Program-made: the position numbers and the translations under genes
Notes under the pieces: model-generated
The model's database searches: none
The model's input: the letters and a program-made list of their open reading frames with translations, nothing else
Told to the model about the DNA's origin: nothing
NCBI RefSeq assembly: GCF_003330725.1
Contig: NZ_CP030840.1
Location: 5,580,001-5,644,000 of the forward strand
Source: Acidisarcina polymorpha
GTDB lineage: Bacteria > Acidobacteriota > Terriglobia > Terriglobales > Acidobacteriaceae
Reading direction: 5' to 3'
DNA: 64,000 nucleotides
Shown here: one piece after another, positions 37,454 to 45,445 of the stretch
Layout: each line of letters opens with the position of its first letter
Position numbering within the stretch: position 1 is the stretch's first letter

Positions 37454-38389
37454 ATGGATACTTCCGCCAAAGTCCCTGCTTTCTGGAATCGATTCACCGA
37501 AAATATGTACCTTAGAAATTCGATCACCGCGAAGGTCAGGATATCCGACCGTTCCATGTTCCGGTTCGGGAGGGTCGGGAGCAGCGAAGGTTTGCCAGAA
37601 ATTACACGTGCGTCGGGTCTTCCGAGTGACTACTTGGTTACATTGCAGCTCAAGGCAATACCTTTTCTCGAGCAGTTTCTTGGCGCCAAGAAGGTTGCGA
37701 GCGGTTTTTACCCAATTGGCGGCGTTAGTGTACTCAACTTACAAGAAAGGCCAGCGATTTTGCTTCCCAATCCCTTCGACACGCTGGTGCTCCATGTAAC
37801 TCAATCAGCTCTCGATGAGATCGCCTATGCCCACAAGATACCGCGCGTCGATCAATTGGTTTGGCCGCATGGGCATTTGGATCCTGTCGTATACCACCTA
37901 GGACAGACTCTCGTTGCCTCGCTCGATCAACCCAATCACACATCGAAGGTTTTCCTGGACCATATTTTGCATGCTCTGAATTGTCATATTGTCAGTTCGT
38001 ATGGCGGTCTGAGAATATCGACCCCGCGCTCTCGAGGTGGGCTCTCTCCTCTCCAGATGCGAAGAGCGACAGAGTTCCTGGAGGCGCATCTAGACGGCAA
38101 TATCAACCTCGATCAGGTTGCAAGAGTGTGCGACTTATCGGTAAGTCACTTTGCTCGGGCCTTCAGGCAAACCTTTCGCAGGCCGCCTTACAGGTGGTTG
38201 ATTGAACGCCGCGTAGCCAGGGCCAAAGACCTTATCGCGACTTCCCACCTGCCCCTTGCCCAGATCGCCATTCAGTCTGGATTTTCAGACCAAGGTGCAC
38301 TGAACCGCTCGTTCAAACGAATCATCGGGCTACCGCCGGGAAAATGGCGGGGCGAGACGACCCGGGGCCGCCGCGGTTCAGGAAGTTAA
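37454..38389 (+). CDS. AraC-family transcriptional regulator
   Basis: 311-aa regulator with an N-terminal ligand/dimerisation region (no clear subfamily) and a C-terminal AraC DNA-binding domain with two HTHs: LDQVARVCDLSVSHFARAFR, then the second HTH IAIQSGFSDQGALNRSFKRI followed by GLPPGKWR. It belongs to the group with low-complexity basic tails. The ATG at 37454 is used; a TTG at 37442, close behind GGAAGGG, is an alternative adding four residues. It probably controls genes outside this small island, because no enzyme or transporter is encoded within it. Confidence 0.87.
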   Translation: MDTSAKVPAFWNRFTENMYLRNSITAKVRISDRSMFRFGRVGSSEGLPEITRASGLPSDYLVTLQLKAIPFLEQFLGAKKVASGFYPIGGVSVLNLQERPAILLPNPFDTLVLHVTQSALDEIAYAHKIPRVDQLVWPHGHLDPVVYHLGQTLVASLDQPNHTSKVFLDHILHALNCHIVSSYGGLRISTPRSRGGLSPLQMRRATEFLEAHLDGNINLDQVARVCDLSVSHFARAFRQTFRRPPYRWLIERRVARAKDLIATSHLPLAQIAIQSGFSDQGALNRSFKRIIGLPPGKWRGETTRGRRGSGS

Positions 38390-38587
38390 GGGCGTCCAGG
38401 CGGTTGGGGGTCCGTTGGTTAGAACGCCTGAACGCCTGCCTGAAATACCGGGGGATTTACCGGGGGGTTCCGGTAGTAATCCATTGGAATTCATCAGAAA
38501 GGCGCCAGGATCGGAGATCTCCTAAACTGTTGATTTAATGAGTGCATCGGAACACATCCGAATTTGTATAAGTATGCTTCTCGTCAT

Positions 38588-38680
38588 CTCTTAATCGACA
38601 GGTTGAAGGTTCGATTCCTTCCGCGTCCACCATCATTCAAAAGACTTACTGGATTTCACCCGTTGAGTGCGTCACCGCTT
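38588..38680 (+). repeat. 93-bp direct repeat, distal copy (attR-like)
   Basis: Second copy of the repeat described at 36438-36530, one mismatch. It contains the tRNA-Lys 3' half from the anticodon loop to CCA but no 5' half, so it is not a functional tRNA gene. The remnant of a recombinase gene ends inside it. Confidence 0.93.
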
Positions 38681-38895
38681 CCGGGAAATAGCGGTGGGCT
38701 ATTCCTCGAATCCCCGTTTCCGACGGAGTTTGCCGCAGCTTCCACTGCGCGCGTTTTGCTGTCATCGTCGGGGTGACAATAGTGCTTCGACATGTCAACC
38801 ATTGAGTTCTTGCTCCAGCCGACCAACTCGCCAACCATTGTGATCGGCACGCCTCGTTCGATCGCGCGAGCTACTTTTGGTTGACACCTGTAACG
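38656..38895 (-). pseudogene. Tyrosine recombinase (integrase), C-terminal fragment
   Basis: An open stretch without a start codon encodes PKVARAIERGVPITMVGELV, then GWSKNSMVDMSKHYCHPDDD and SKTRAVEAA, ending at TGA 38656 within the distal repeat. The GWS...M.KHYCH pattern fits the C-terminal box II of tyrosine recombinases, with the Tyr of KHYCH as nucleophile and the following His-Pro. A stop codon (TAG at 38896-38898) cuts it off upstream, and no N-terminal part is found. It is the expected position for an integrase next to an attachment site. Family call is by pattern only. Confidence 0.6.
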
Positions 38896-39920
38896 CTAAA
38901 GGGCGACATGTTACGCAGAAAGCCCGCGTTGCAACTTGCAAGCAGGAACTGGCAGGAGTGGCGCACGCGTTCGGCTGGCAACTGTCGACAAAAAATTGGG
39001 CCATAAGCTTGCACCTCCCATGGTTAAGCTTCGAGGGGCATGCTGTGTTGAGGGGGAATCTTACCAGGTCCGAAGAGATTCTTTCATTCTTTCGGACTCA
39101 TCTTTAACGGCGGACCACCAAGCACGAAAGATACGCATAAGCAGTTTCAAGGGGGAAGGTTATCCTGTCTCCCGGAGTTAAAGCTGCGAGGCTCTTCGGC
39201 CTCTTGCAGTGGATCGTAAGCTTATGCAACTACTAGTGGCAAATGCTGACGATGATTGCGGCGAGTACTGCTACGGCAAGGCAGAAAGGAACAGGGTTTT
39301 GGCGAGCATCGTACTCCCCATTCCACAAAAAAAGAGCTGCTATGTGTTTCATGCGACCACCTTCTAATCAGTGCATTCTCGTAGATCTACAGCTGTCGGT
39401 GAATAGCACTTTGGTGGTACACAGGCCGGAGCGCCCGTAAAGCGCTCTCGGAAATTGGACTTGTGCGAGGAGTACCACTACTGACGCGCGAAGGTTCCGC
39501 GCGCGGTTCATGAGTATTGCGGTGGCGGGACTTGATTGTCACGAAGCATACTCTCATCTCGTGCTGGACACTTTGCTGTTTACCCATGAACTGTGTGTGT
39601 CCAAGCTTACGGAAAAAGGGCTTTTCTCACGGTCTCTGACACAATATCTACGAAGACCTTCTGTGCGGATTCTATGTACCCCTCGCCCCCAAACAGACCA
39701 TATTGCTCGGCCCAAAAACGTAGTGTTCTGGTATGCGATCCGGGAAGTTTGTTCCCGGTCCTCATCGCCGCTAGCGTGCTGGGTAAGAGGAACGATCCGG
39801 TAGCAGAGGAGCTCTTTTTATCGGCCCCGATTCCTCCCGCTTCGCAGATGGTTCGTTGACCCCTCTGGCGAGCTGGTTCCGAGAAGGCTCGGGAAGAGCT
39901 TCTCCTCTGATGACTGCGAC
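38896..39920. other. Gene-poor stretch beyond the island (about 1 kb)
   Basis: No supported gene. Open frames are short, without ribosome-binding sites or family resemblance, and base composition is less GC-rich than the flanking genes. Together with the recombinase remnant this looks like decayed mobile-element DNA. I see no insertion-sequence ends or further copies of the 93-bp repeat. Confidence 0.5.
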
Positions 39921-41846
39921 CTATCCTTTGGGCCTGGAGCTTCTTTCTGGTTTCCGCGTCTTTGCCGCCTGGGCGGTCAAACGGTCCCAAGTCGGCTGAA
40001 GCTGTTGTGGATCGCGGATGCAATTGAGAAACGTGAGCCGGAGATCTCCGGAAGATGGACCACTCGCGAAATCGCGATAGTTTTCTGGCAATGGTGGACC
40101 GCCAGGACTTCCCGCTGGCGGAATCACACGCGGGAGTTGGAAGGCATACATGCTGCCACCTGCAAGGGCGTCATGCGGGATCTGCAGCAGCCAGAGGCAG
40201 TTGTGACTTTCCTGAATCAAGTTGGCGGAGACAAAGGCCCACTGGCCGCCGTCCTCCGGCGCAGCCTTCTGACAATTCCATAATCTCCCTTGATGGACAT
40301 ACACCGAAGGATCGGAAAATCCATACGAATCAATCAAGACGTGGGTCAGACCGCGTTGCTGTACGAAGTTCTCGACATCGAGAAGGCCCTGATTCCAGTC
40401 GAGATTCGAATCGGCCACCAAGAGGTAGCCGGGACGCCCTCCGCTTAACGAGTTCAAGAATGGAAGATAGTAGGGATAGGCGCGAACTGCCGTGATAACC
40501 GATGCCAGCGCCAATGCGACCGTGAGCGAAAGGCAGGCGCCCGCGGCGCGCCAACCTGAATGCCTCAGTTGATTCAGTGTGCGCGGCAACGGGGCCAGCA
40601 GTAGGATCATCAGCGCCAACGAGACAGAGAAGTGGCGAATGCTGAACTGAAAACGGCTGAGGATGCATGCGCCGGTGAAGACGATAAGGGAAACCCACAT
40701 CGCCCGCCAATGCAACTCCAGCCCTTCCGATATCACAGCGAGGCGAACCGGACGGAACTTCGCAACGAGGCCAACGACCAGCGCGAGAACGAGCAGGAGG
40801 AGGAAGGCCAGCGAGGATTTCAGCAAGAACAAGGCCGGAAAGAAGAACCAGACGCCGTGCGGGTATGAGTGCCCCAAAATGAAAGCAGGCGGTTTCCCGG
40901 TGAATGCGAAGAGCGCCAGGCCACGCAGGTATATCCAGGGTGGCATTAGTAATCTGCGCAGCAGCAGCGCCGCCATGTTTGTCCCTAGAACACCCAGAGA
41001 GTCGGTTGGCTCATTCCGCGAGAGGACAAAGTAAACGGCATAGACGACCAGTGCAGCGAGCAAGATGCCCTTCGTCAAACTCCACCTGCGGGAACGCCGC
41101 CATGCCCGAAGCTCTACCTCACCTTTCGGCTGTTGCGGTACCGGAAGCCAGCGGAGGCTGAGTATGAATGCAGGGAAACAGAAAAGCAATAATCCCGCGG
41201 AAAACTTCGAAAGTAGTGCAGCACCGAAGGCGAAGCCGAATCGCAGAACCGTCCCTCGAGATGGCGCCCGCCACATGTCTGCAAATGCCCACAGCGTGAC
41301 CACAACGAACAGTGTGATCGCGATGTCGGTCAGGACTAGAGGGCCGAATGCCAGCATCACAGGCATGGTGGCGTAGGCGCATAGGCAGAGCAGTCCGCCC
41401 CACTGATCGCCGATGCGAGCTCCATAAAGAAAGAGAACGATCCCCAGAACGAGTGTCAGAAGAAGCATGGGCTGCCGTGCCCAGAAAACCGTTGCGATCG
41501 GGTCATTCCACCGGGTGATCAACCAGTGGCCGAATATCCATTCGCCGAAATACTGCTTGAACAGTCCACTTCCGCTGAACGCCCAGGATAAGTGGGAGTA
41601 GTCCGCGTGTACACCGCGAACAACGAGCGGCAGCGCGGCCAACACCTTTGCCAGCGGCGGATGTTCCTCGTTCATCCGCATATCCAGCTTCTGCAGATAG
41701 CTCACGCCAGCACCGATGTGGGCTATTTCATCAAACGTGATGGACTCACGTCGCGCAGCCCCGTCCGCAAGCACGGCCATCAAAGCCAGGAGCAAAATCG
41801 CACCGGTAAAAACTATTGTTGATGAGGGTGACTTCATACGTGCCAT
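39921..41846 (-). CDS. GT39/ArnT-like membrane glycosyltransferase
   Basis: 641-aa multi-pass membrane protein with about 10-12 helices. The first periplasmic loop carries the GT-C signature ESITFDEIAHIGAG (about 34-47) and EEHPPLAKVLA (about 60-70), where the acidic FDE and EHPP motifs are typical of dolichyl-phosphate-mannose/ArnT-type transferases. The C-terminal periplasmic domain (~450-620) includes LLVADSNLDWNQGLLDVENF, common in acidobacterial relatives. It transfers a sugar from a polyprenyl phosphate carrier to an extracytoplasmic acceptor; substrate unknown. Transcribed alone. Confidence 0.8.
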   Translation of the reverse strand: MARMKSPSSTIVFTGAILLLALMAVLADGAARRESITFDEIAHIGAGVSYLQKLDMRMNEEHPPLAKVLAALPLVVRGVHADYSHLSWAFSGSGLFKQYFGEWIFGHWLITRWNDPIATVFWARQPMLLLTLVLGIVLFLYGARIGDQWGGLLCLCAYATMPVMLAFGPLVLTDIAITLFVVVTLWAFADMWRAPSRGTVLRFGFAFGAALLSKFSAGLLLFCFPAFILSLRWLPVPQQPKGEVELRAWRRSRRWSLTKGILLAALVVYAVYFVLSRNEPTDSLGVLGTNMAALLLRRLLMPPWIYLRGLALFAFTGKPPAFILGHSYPHGVWFFFPALFLLKSSLAFLLLLVLALVVGLVAKFRPVRLAVISEGLELHWRAMWVSLIVFTGACILSRFQFSIRHFSVSLALMILLLAPLPRTLNQLRHSGWRAAGACLSLTVALALASVITAVRAYPYYLPFLNSLSGGRPGYLLVADSNLDWNQGLLDVENFVQQRGLTHVLIDSYGFSDPSVYVHQGRLWNCQKAAPEDGGQWAFVSANLIQESHNCLWLLQIPHDALAGGSMYAFQLPRVIPPAGSPGGPPLPENYRDFASGPSSGDLRLTFLNCIRDPQQLQPTWDRLTAQAAKTRKPERSSRPKG

Positions 41847-42182
41847 CCAGATTACAGAATGATGAGTGGATTAGGCGCGTCCACGAAAGATATCTCCCGT
41901 TAAATGGTCAGCGTTCCGAATTCAGCCCCCACTTGGACGAAGAGCAAGCCTCTCGGAGAGAGGCTACCATTGCGAGCAAGGCCCACCCACGTCTCGAACG
42001 ATTGGCCCTCGAGCCTGTCGGGATACCGTTCCCGGCCGGCGACTAAGGGCTGTCGCAGGACTTCAGCCGTGCATCACTTCGGTGATGGCACATAACTCGA
42101 ACCCGCGCCGCCCAACAGCCGGCGTCTTCTCCTCACCTTCTCGACCTATTACAATGCCAGGCCGCCAAGGAAGGACGACCTT
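41847..42182 (-). other. Intergenic region with a small hairpin (336 bp)
   Basis: No gene supported. A perfect 8-bp stem with a 3-nt loop (41947-41965) is present but has no T-run on either strand, so it is at best a weak terminator of the MerC/CDF transcript. Confidence 0.4.
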
Positions 42183-42662
42183 TCAGCGGGCAGACGCGCA
42201 ACCACAGGACCTGCAGAACGTGTGATTGAGTCGATGAGCTGCGATCATGAGACCGCTGCCCAACATGGTGATTGCCACTTCGTACGTGTGCGAAGGCAAC
42301 CTGTCCCCGAACCAGGCTGATCCTGCGATGCAACCAACACCGCCCGTCATCAAGAGCAAAATCGAAGCGCGGCGATGTCTTCTAAAACCAATTAAAAGGG
42401 CAATCGTTCCAAATAGCGCAACCAATACAGCAAGGCTGCGATGGACACGCTCCTCCGCCGGCAGGAAGTGCGCCAGAACCGTCGAAAAGGAGAGCAAGAT
42501 AGGCGTGAGAAGGCAATGGACGATGCACAGCGCAGAGGTCCAGACGCCCATCCTGTCCGCCCATACCCTTGAACCGCTAGCCGAAACCCGAGCTTCCAGA
42601 GTCATTGGTTCAGCGTACTCAGAATCTATTCGCAATTGCAACTTAGCAGCAAGAACAGCCAT
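42183..42662 (-). CDS. MerC-domain membrane protein
   Basis: 159-aa MerC-family protein with about four membrane helices. The conserved first helix has SALCIVHCLLTPILLSF (about residues 43-59), with the Cys-x3-Cys pair used for mercury in MerC. A VHRSLAVLVALFG segment and a Cys-rich C-terminus (TFCRSCGCASAR) follow. MerC imports Hg2+ in mercury-resistance operons; no merA, merR or merP lies nearby, so a different metal or function is possible. The ATG at 42662 lies within the end of the preceding CDF-like gene (20-nt overlap) and has AAGAGG just upstream. Confidence 0.75.
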   Translation of the reverse strand: MAVLAAKLQLRIDSEYAEPMTLEARVSASGSRVWADRMGVWTSALCIVHCLLTPILLSFSTVLAHFLPAEERVHRSLAVLVALFGTIALLIGFRRHRRASILLLMTGGVGCIAGSAWFGDRLPSHTYEVAITMLGSGLMIAAHRLNHTFCRSCGCASAR

Positions 42663-43251
42663 AGCCTCTTCGAGCGCGCCTGGCTTCCACGATCAGGATG
42701 GGCACAGCGAGAAGAGCGGCTGCCTGATCGATCCAATGGGGACCAGAGGCATCCCGCAGAAGCAGGCCAGCCAGGGTAAGCGCAGCCAGATAGGCACAGG
42801 TCGCGGATTGCACGGAGTCGGCACGTAGTGCCTTGTTCCCTGTTTGTGCTGCAATCGCGCGCTTCTTTTGGGCAAGTAGCGGCATAAGCAACAAGGCTCC
42901 TCCTGTGATCGCAATGCCGAGCTTGCTTGTGTCTGCCTCTACCCGGTGGAGTAGACCGGCGATGGCGATCACGAAGACCACGCCGGCCAATGCATAGAGC
43001 AGCGAGCCGCAGAACTGAGCTGCGCGCAGCTGCGAGATGCGAAAGCGAGGTGTGAACTGGAGGAGGACCACACCCGCCGAAATCACCTCAACGAGACTAT
43101 CGGAACCGAAGGCCAGAAGAGAGACGCTCCTGGCCTGCCAAGCTGCAAACAGCGCGACTGAGCATTCGATCAACATCCAGGCGAGTGTTACGACCTGCAA
43201 GGACACGATCGTTTTTTGCGATGTTCCAAAAGTGCCAGCAGTCCAAGTCAT
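42643..43251 (-). CDS. Short CDF-like cation transporter protein
   Basis: 202-aa membrane protein resembling the transmembrane part of cation diffusion facilitators. Helix 2 contains SLLAFGSDSLVEVISAGVVL (~residues 44-63) with Asp51 in the metal-site position, and a later helix has ALRADSVQSATCAYLA, matching the second metal-binding HxxxD/DxxxD pair. The cytoplasmic C-terminal domain of CDFs is missing; the protein ends with a Cys-rich GYGCSCC. It overlaps the MerC-like gene downstream, so the two are translated together and may handle the same metal. Function inferred. Confidence 0.7.
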   Translation of the reverse strand: MTWTAGTFGTSQKTIVSLQVVTLAWMLIECSVALFAAWQARSVSLLAFGSDSLVEVISAGVVLLQFTPRFRISQLRAAQFCGSLLYALAGVVFVIAIAGLLHRVEADTSKLGIAITGGALLLMPLLAQKKRAIAAQTGNKALRADSVQSATCAYLAALTLAGLLLRDASGPHWIDQAAALLAVPILIVEARRARRGYGCSCC

Positions 43252-43415
43252 GGCGAAGCGGCGAACAACCGTCCTTAGCTTCTTTTGACTATATCGTATG
43301 CTCGACGAACCTCCTTGTCGTAGTGGCGCCTTGGTGTAGAACCTTACTGAGAGTGCCCCCTTCCATCTCTGAGCAGGAATGCACCATCAGACGCCAGGGT
43401 TATGCGCCAAGCTGA

Positions 43416-44108
43416 TCACGCGGCCGCGACCGGATCCATATGTACGAGGCCCCGTCTCACGGCTACGTTAATCGCTTCCGTGCGTCCGGTCACATTAAGC
43501 TTCTCCAGAATATGCGTCATGTGTACCTTTACCGTCGCTTCACTTATATCCAGCACCACGCCGATCTCCTTGTTGCTTTTACCGTTGGTAACCGCTCGGA
43601 GGACTTCAATTTCCCTAACCGTCAATCCGCGGTCGGCGACTCTCTTTCCTAGCTGGGCGGCGACTGCAGGAGGAATCCACCTCTTGCCTTGCGCCACGGC
43701 ACGAACACATTCGACGAGCTCATCGAGCGATGTATTCTTAAGAAGATATCCATAAGCGCCCGCTTTCAGCGCTCGATAGATATCTTCCTCTCCCTGACAC
43801 GTGGTGAAGATGACAAGCCGCGCTCCCGGCACTTTCGCGCTGATAGACCTTACTACCTCGATTCCATCCATCTGCGGCAATCTAAGTTCGATAAGAGCGA
43901 CATCAGGGGGCTGCGCAAGATACCTTTCCACCGCTTCTCGCCCGTTGGACGCCTGCGCGACGATATGCATGTCGGACCTGCGATTGATGAGCGCCGCAAG
44001 CCCTTCGCGCACAATCGGATGATCATCCGCGATCAGCAGTGTATATGGATTTTGAGGGAGTTCTAACACTTCCGGGTAATCATTAACAACGCTACCAATA
44101 GTCGACAC
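43416..44108 (-). CDS. NarL/LuxR-family response regulator with Glu at the phosphorylation site
   Basis: 230-aa regulator. The receiver domain (about 22-140) has the acidic pocket DD at 28-29 (LLIADDHPIVREGL) and the switch Lys in YLLKNTS, but the phospho-acceptor Asp is replaced by Glu74 (VALIELRLPQMDG). A LuxR-type HTH ends the protein (LTVREIEVLRAVTNGKSNKE and the recognition helix ISEATVKVHMTHILEKL). Glu can mimic phospho-Asp, so it may be always active. The GTG at 44108 is chosen because GGAGG lies exactly 6 nt upstream; longer frames have no such site. It is the last gene of the signalling cluster. Confidence 0.9.
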   Translation of the reverse strand: MSTIGSVVNDYPEVLELPQNPYTLLIADDHPIVREGLAALINRRSDMHIVAQASNGREAVERYLAQPPDVALIELRLPQMDGIEVVRSISAKVPGARLVIFTTCQGEEDIYRALKAGAYGYLLKNTSLDELVECVRAVAQGKRWIPPAVAAQLGKRVADRGLTVREIEVLRAVTNGKSNKEIGVVLDISEATVKVHMTHILEKLNVTGRTEAINVAVRRGLVHMDPVAAA

Positions 44109-44238
44109 GTGGATCCTCCAATATGTTGCGGGCATTACTTGGCGTAATCCTCCCGAGAGATACCACAAAGTGGGGGAAACTGACGAGGATCTCGGGCTTA
44201 CGACATCTGCACGTGTGCAAATGCAAAGCACGAAGAGG

Positions 44239-44625
44239 TCACTGATTTTTTATTTCCGCCAGCTTGAGGGCGGTGTGAACTGCGTTAAGCAACGAGTTAT
44301 CCTCATACGGTTTGCCGAAGAACGCAACCGCTCCTGCCTGCACGGCCTCCTGTCGTACCTCTGGTTCGTCATTCGCGGAAACAAATACTATGGGCAATCG
44401 CCTCTCTTCTGCGGCCAATAGTCGATCCAGGTCAAATCCGCTCATACCAGGCAGGCTTATATCCAGAATGATGCAGGTAAACTCGTCGTAATTGCTGGCG
44501 TTCAGGTAATCCTCCGCCGAGGCGAAAGTCTGAGTCGTAAGTCCCGCGGATCTGAGGAGTCTTTCGAGAGACCCGCGCATCCATCGGTCATCATCTACGA
44601 TCGCTATGAGTGCGTTCTCAGCCAC
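44239..44625 (-). CDS. Stand-alone FixJ-type receiver-domain response regulator
   Basis: 128-aa protein consisting only of a receiver domain. The acidic pocket is DDD at about 11-13 (IAIVDDDRWMRGSL), the phospho-acceptor is Asp55 (CIILDISLPGMSGFDLD), and the switch Lys is in AFFGKPYEDN. No output domain is present, so it may pass phosphate or act by protein contact. The GTG at 44625 is preferred (GGAAG upstream); the longer frame from 44778 adds ~51 residues without similarity. It lies between the two full-length regulators. Confidence 0.85.
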   Translation of the reverse strand: MAENALIAIVDDDRWMRGSLERLLRSAGLTTQTFASAEDYLNASNYDEFTCIILDISLPGMSGFDLDRLLAAEERRLPIVFVSANDEPEVRQEAVQAGAVAFFGKPYEDNSLLNAVHTALKLAEIKNQ

Positions 44626-44815
44626 GGCTTCCGTCCTTGCCCCTAAACCCTTGCCGGCCGGTAGATTCCGACTCGGATAGGCGGGGAAAAGGTTAGCAAA
44701 GCGTTCTTGAGTACCGGCGTCTAGTAAAACCATCTGTCCGACTTGCCTCACTGAAAGCAACCCTAACGCCGGCGCCAAGGCCTGTCTATTGGACGTTGGT
44801 CCTATACGGGCGGCA

Positions 44816-45436
44816 TCAATTGGAACTTAGTCCGAGTTTCTCCGCCATGTGGATCAGATCGGGGAGTGATTCAGCCTTCATCTTGTGCATGACCTGACCA
44901 CGATGGACCTTAATGGTCTTTTCGCTTGCGTCGAGTTGTGCGGCGATCTGCTTGTTCAGTAGACCGCTGGTCACGAGAGGAAAGACCTCTCGCTCCCGCG
45001 GGGTGAGCAGGGCATGTCGTTGTTGCAAGATGCGCACCTCAGCGCTGTGCTGTCTCATCAAGCGGTGTTGTTCGATCCCACGGTGGATCGCTTCCAAGAG
45101 ATCCTGCTCGCGGAAAGGCTTGGTAAAGAACTCCATGGCGCCGGCCTTCATGGCTCGAACCGACATTGGGATGTCGCCGTGGCCGGTAATGAAAATAACC
45201 GGAAGATCGATCTTCTCGACAGCGAGTTCGCGCTGAAGATCCAGCCCGCTCAGTCCGGGAAGCCGAACGTCTAGAACCAGGCATCCTGGTCCGTTGGGTC
45301 GCTCGGATCGGAGAAATTCCTGCGCGGATGCGAATGTTCGGGCCTCGAGGCCAACCGATCGCAGCAGTCTCTTGAGAGATATGCAAACTGAAGGCTCATC
45401 ATCCACGACAAACACAATTGGAGGTGCTTCGTTCAC
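44816..45436 (-). CDS. FixJ-family response regulator
   Basis: 206-aa two-domain regulator: receiver (about 6-120) with FVVDDEPSV, phospho-acceptor Asp56 in CLVLDVRLPGLSGLDLQ, TGHGDIPMSVRAMKAGAMEF and Lys in FFTKPFREQDLL; then a LuxR/FixJ HTH (LTPREREVFPLVTSGLLNKQ and SEKTIKVHRGQVMHKM). It starts with GTG 9 bases after the kinase stop, so it is the likely cognate partner of the PAS kinase upstream. FixJ-type proteins activate transcription on phosphorylation. Confidence 0.93.
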   Translation of the reverse strand: MNEAPPIVFVVDDEPSVCISLKRLLRSVGLEARTFASAQEFLRSERPNGPGCLVLDVRLPGLSGLDLQRELAVEKIDLPVIFITGHGDIPMSVRAMKAGAMEFFTKPFREQDLLEAIHRGIEQHRLMRQHSAEVRILQQRHALLTPREREVFPLVTSGLLNKQIAAQLDASEKTIKVHRGQVMHKMKAESLPDLIHMAEKLGLSSN

Positions 45437-45445
45437 GCCAGGCCC

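Larger units (their letters stand above)
36438..38680 (+). mobile_element. Small genomic island at tRNA-Lys, bracketed by 93-bp repeats
   Basis: The two repeat copies are offset by 2150 bp and bracket a TetR gene, an AraC gene and a shared operator-like region. The proximal junction keeps the complete tRNA-Lys; the distal junction carries only its 3' half. No intact recombinase lies between the repeats, so the element would not be self-mobile. A recombinase remnant starts within the distal repeat and extends beyond it, suggesting that a second element was once integrated next to this one. The direct repeats and tRNA target are seen in the sequence; the island history is inferred. Confidence 0.8.
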
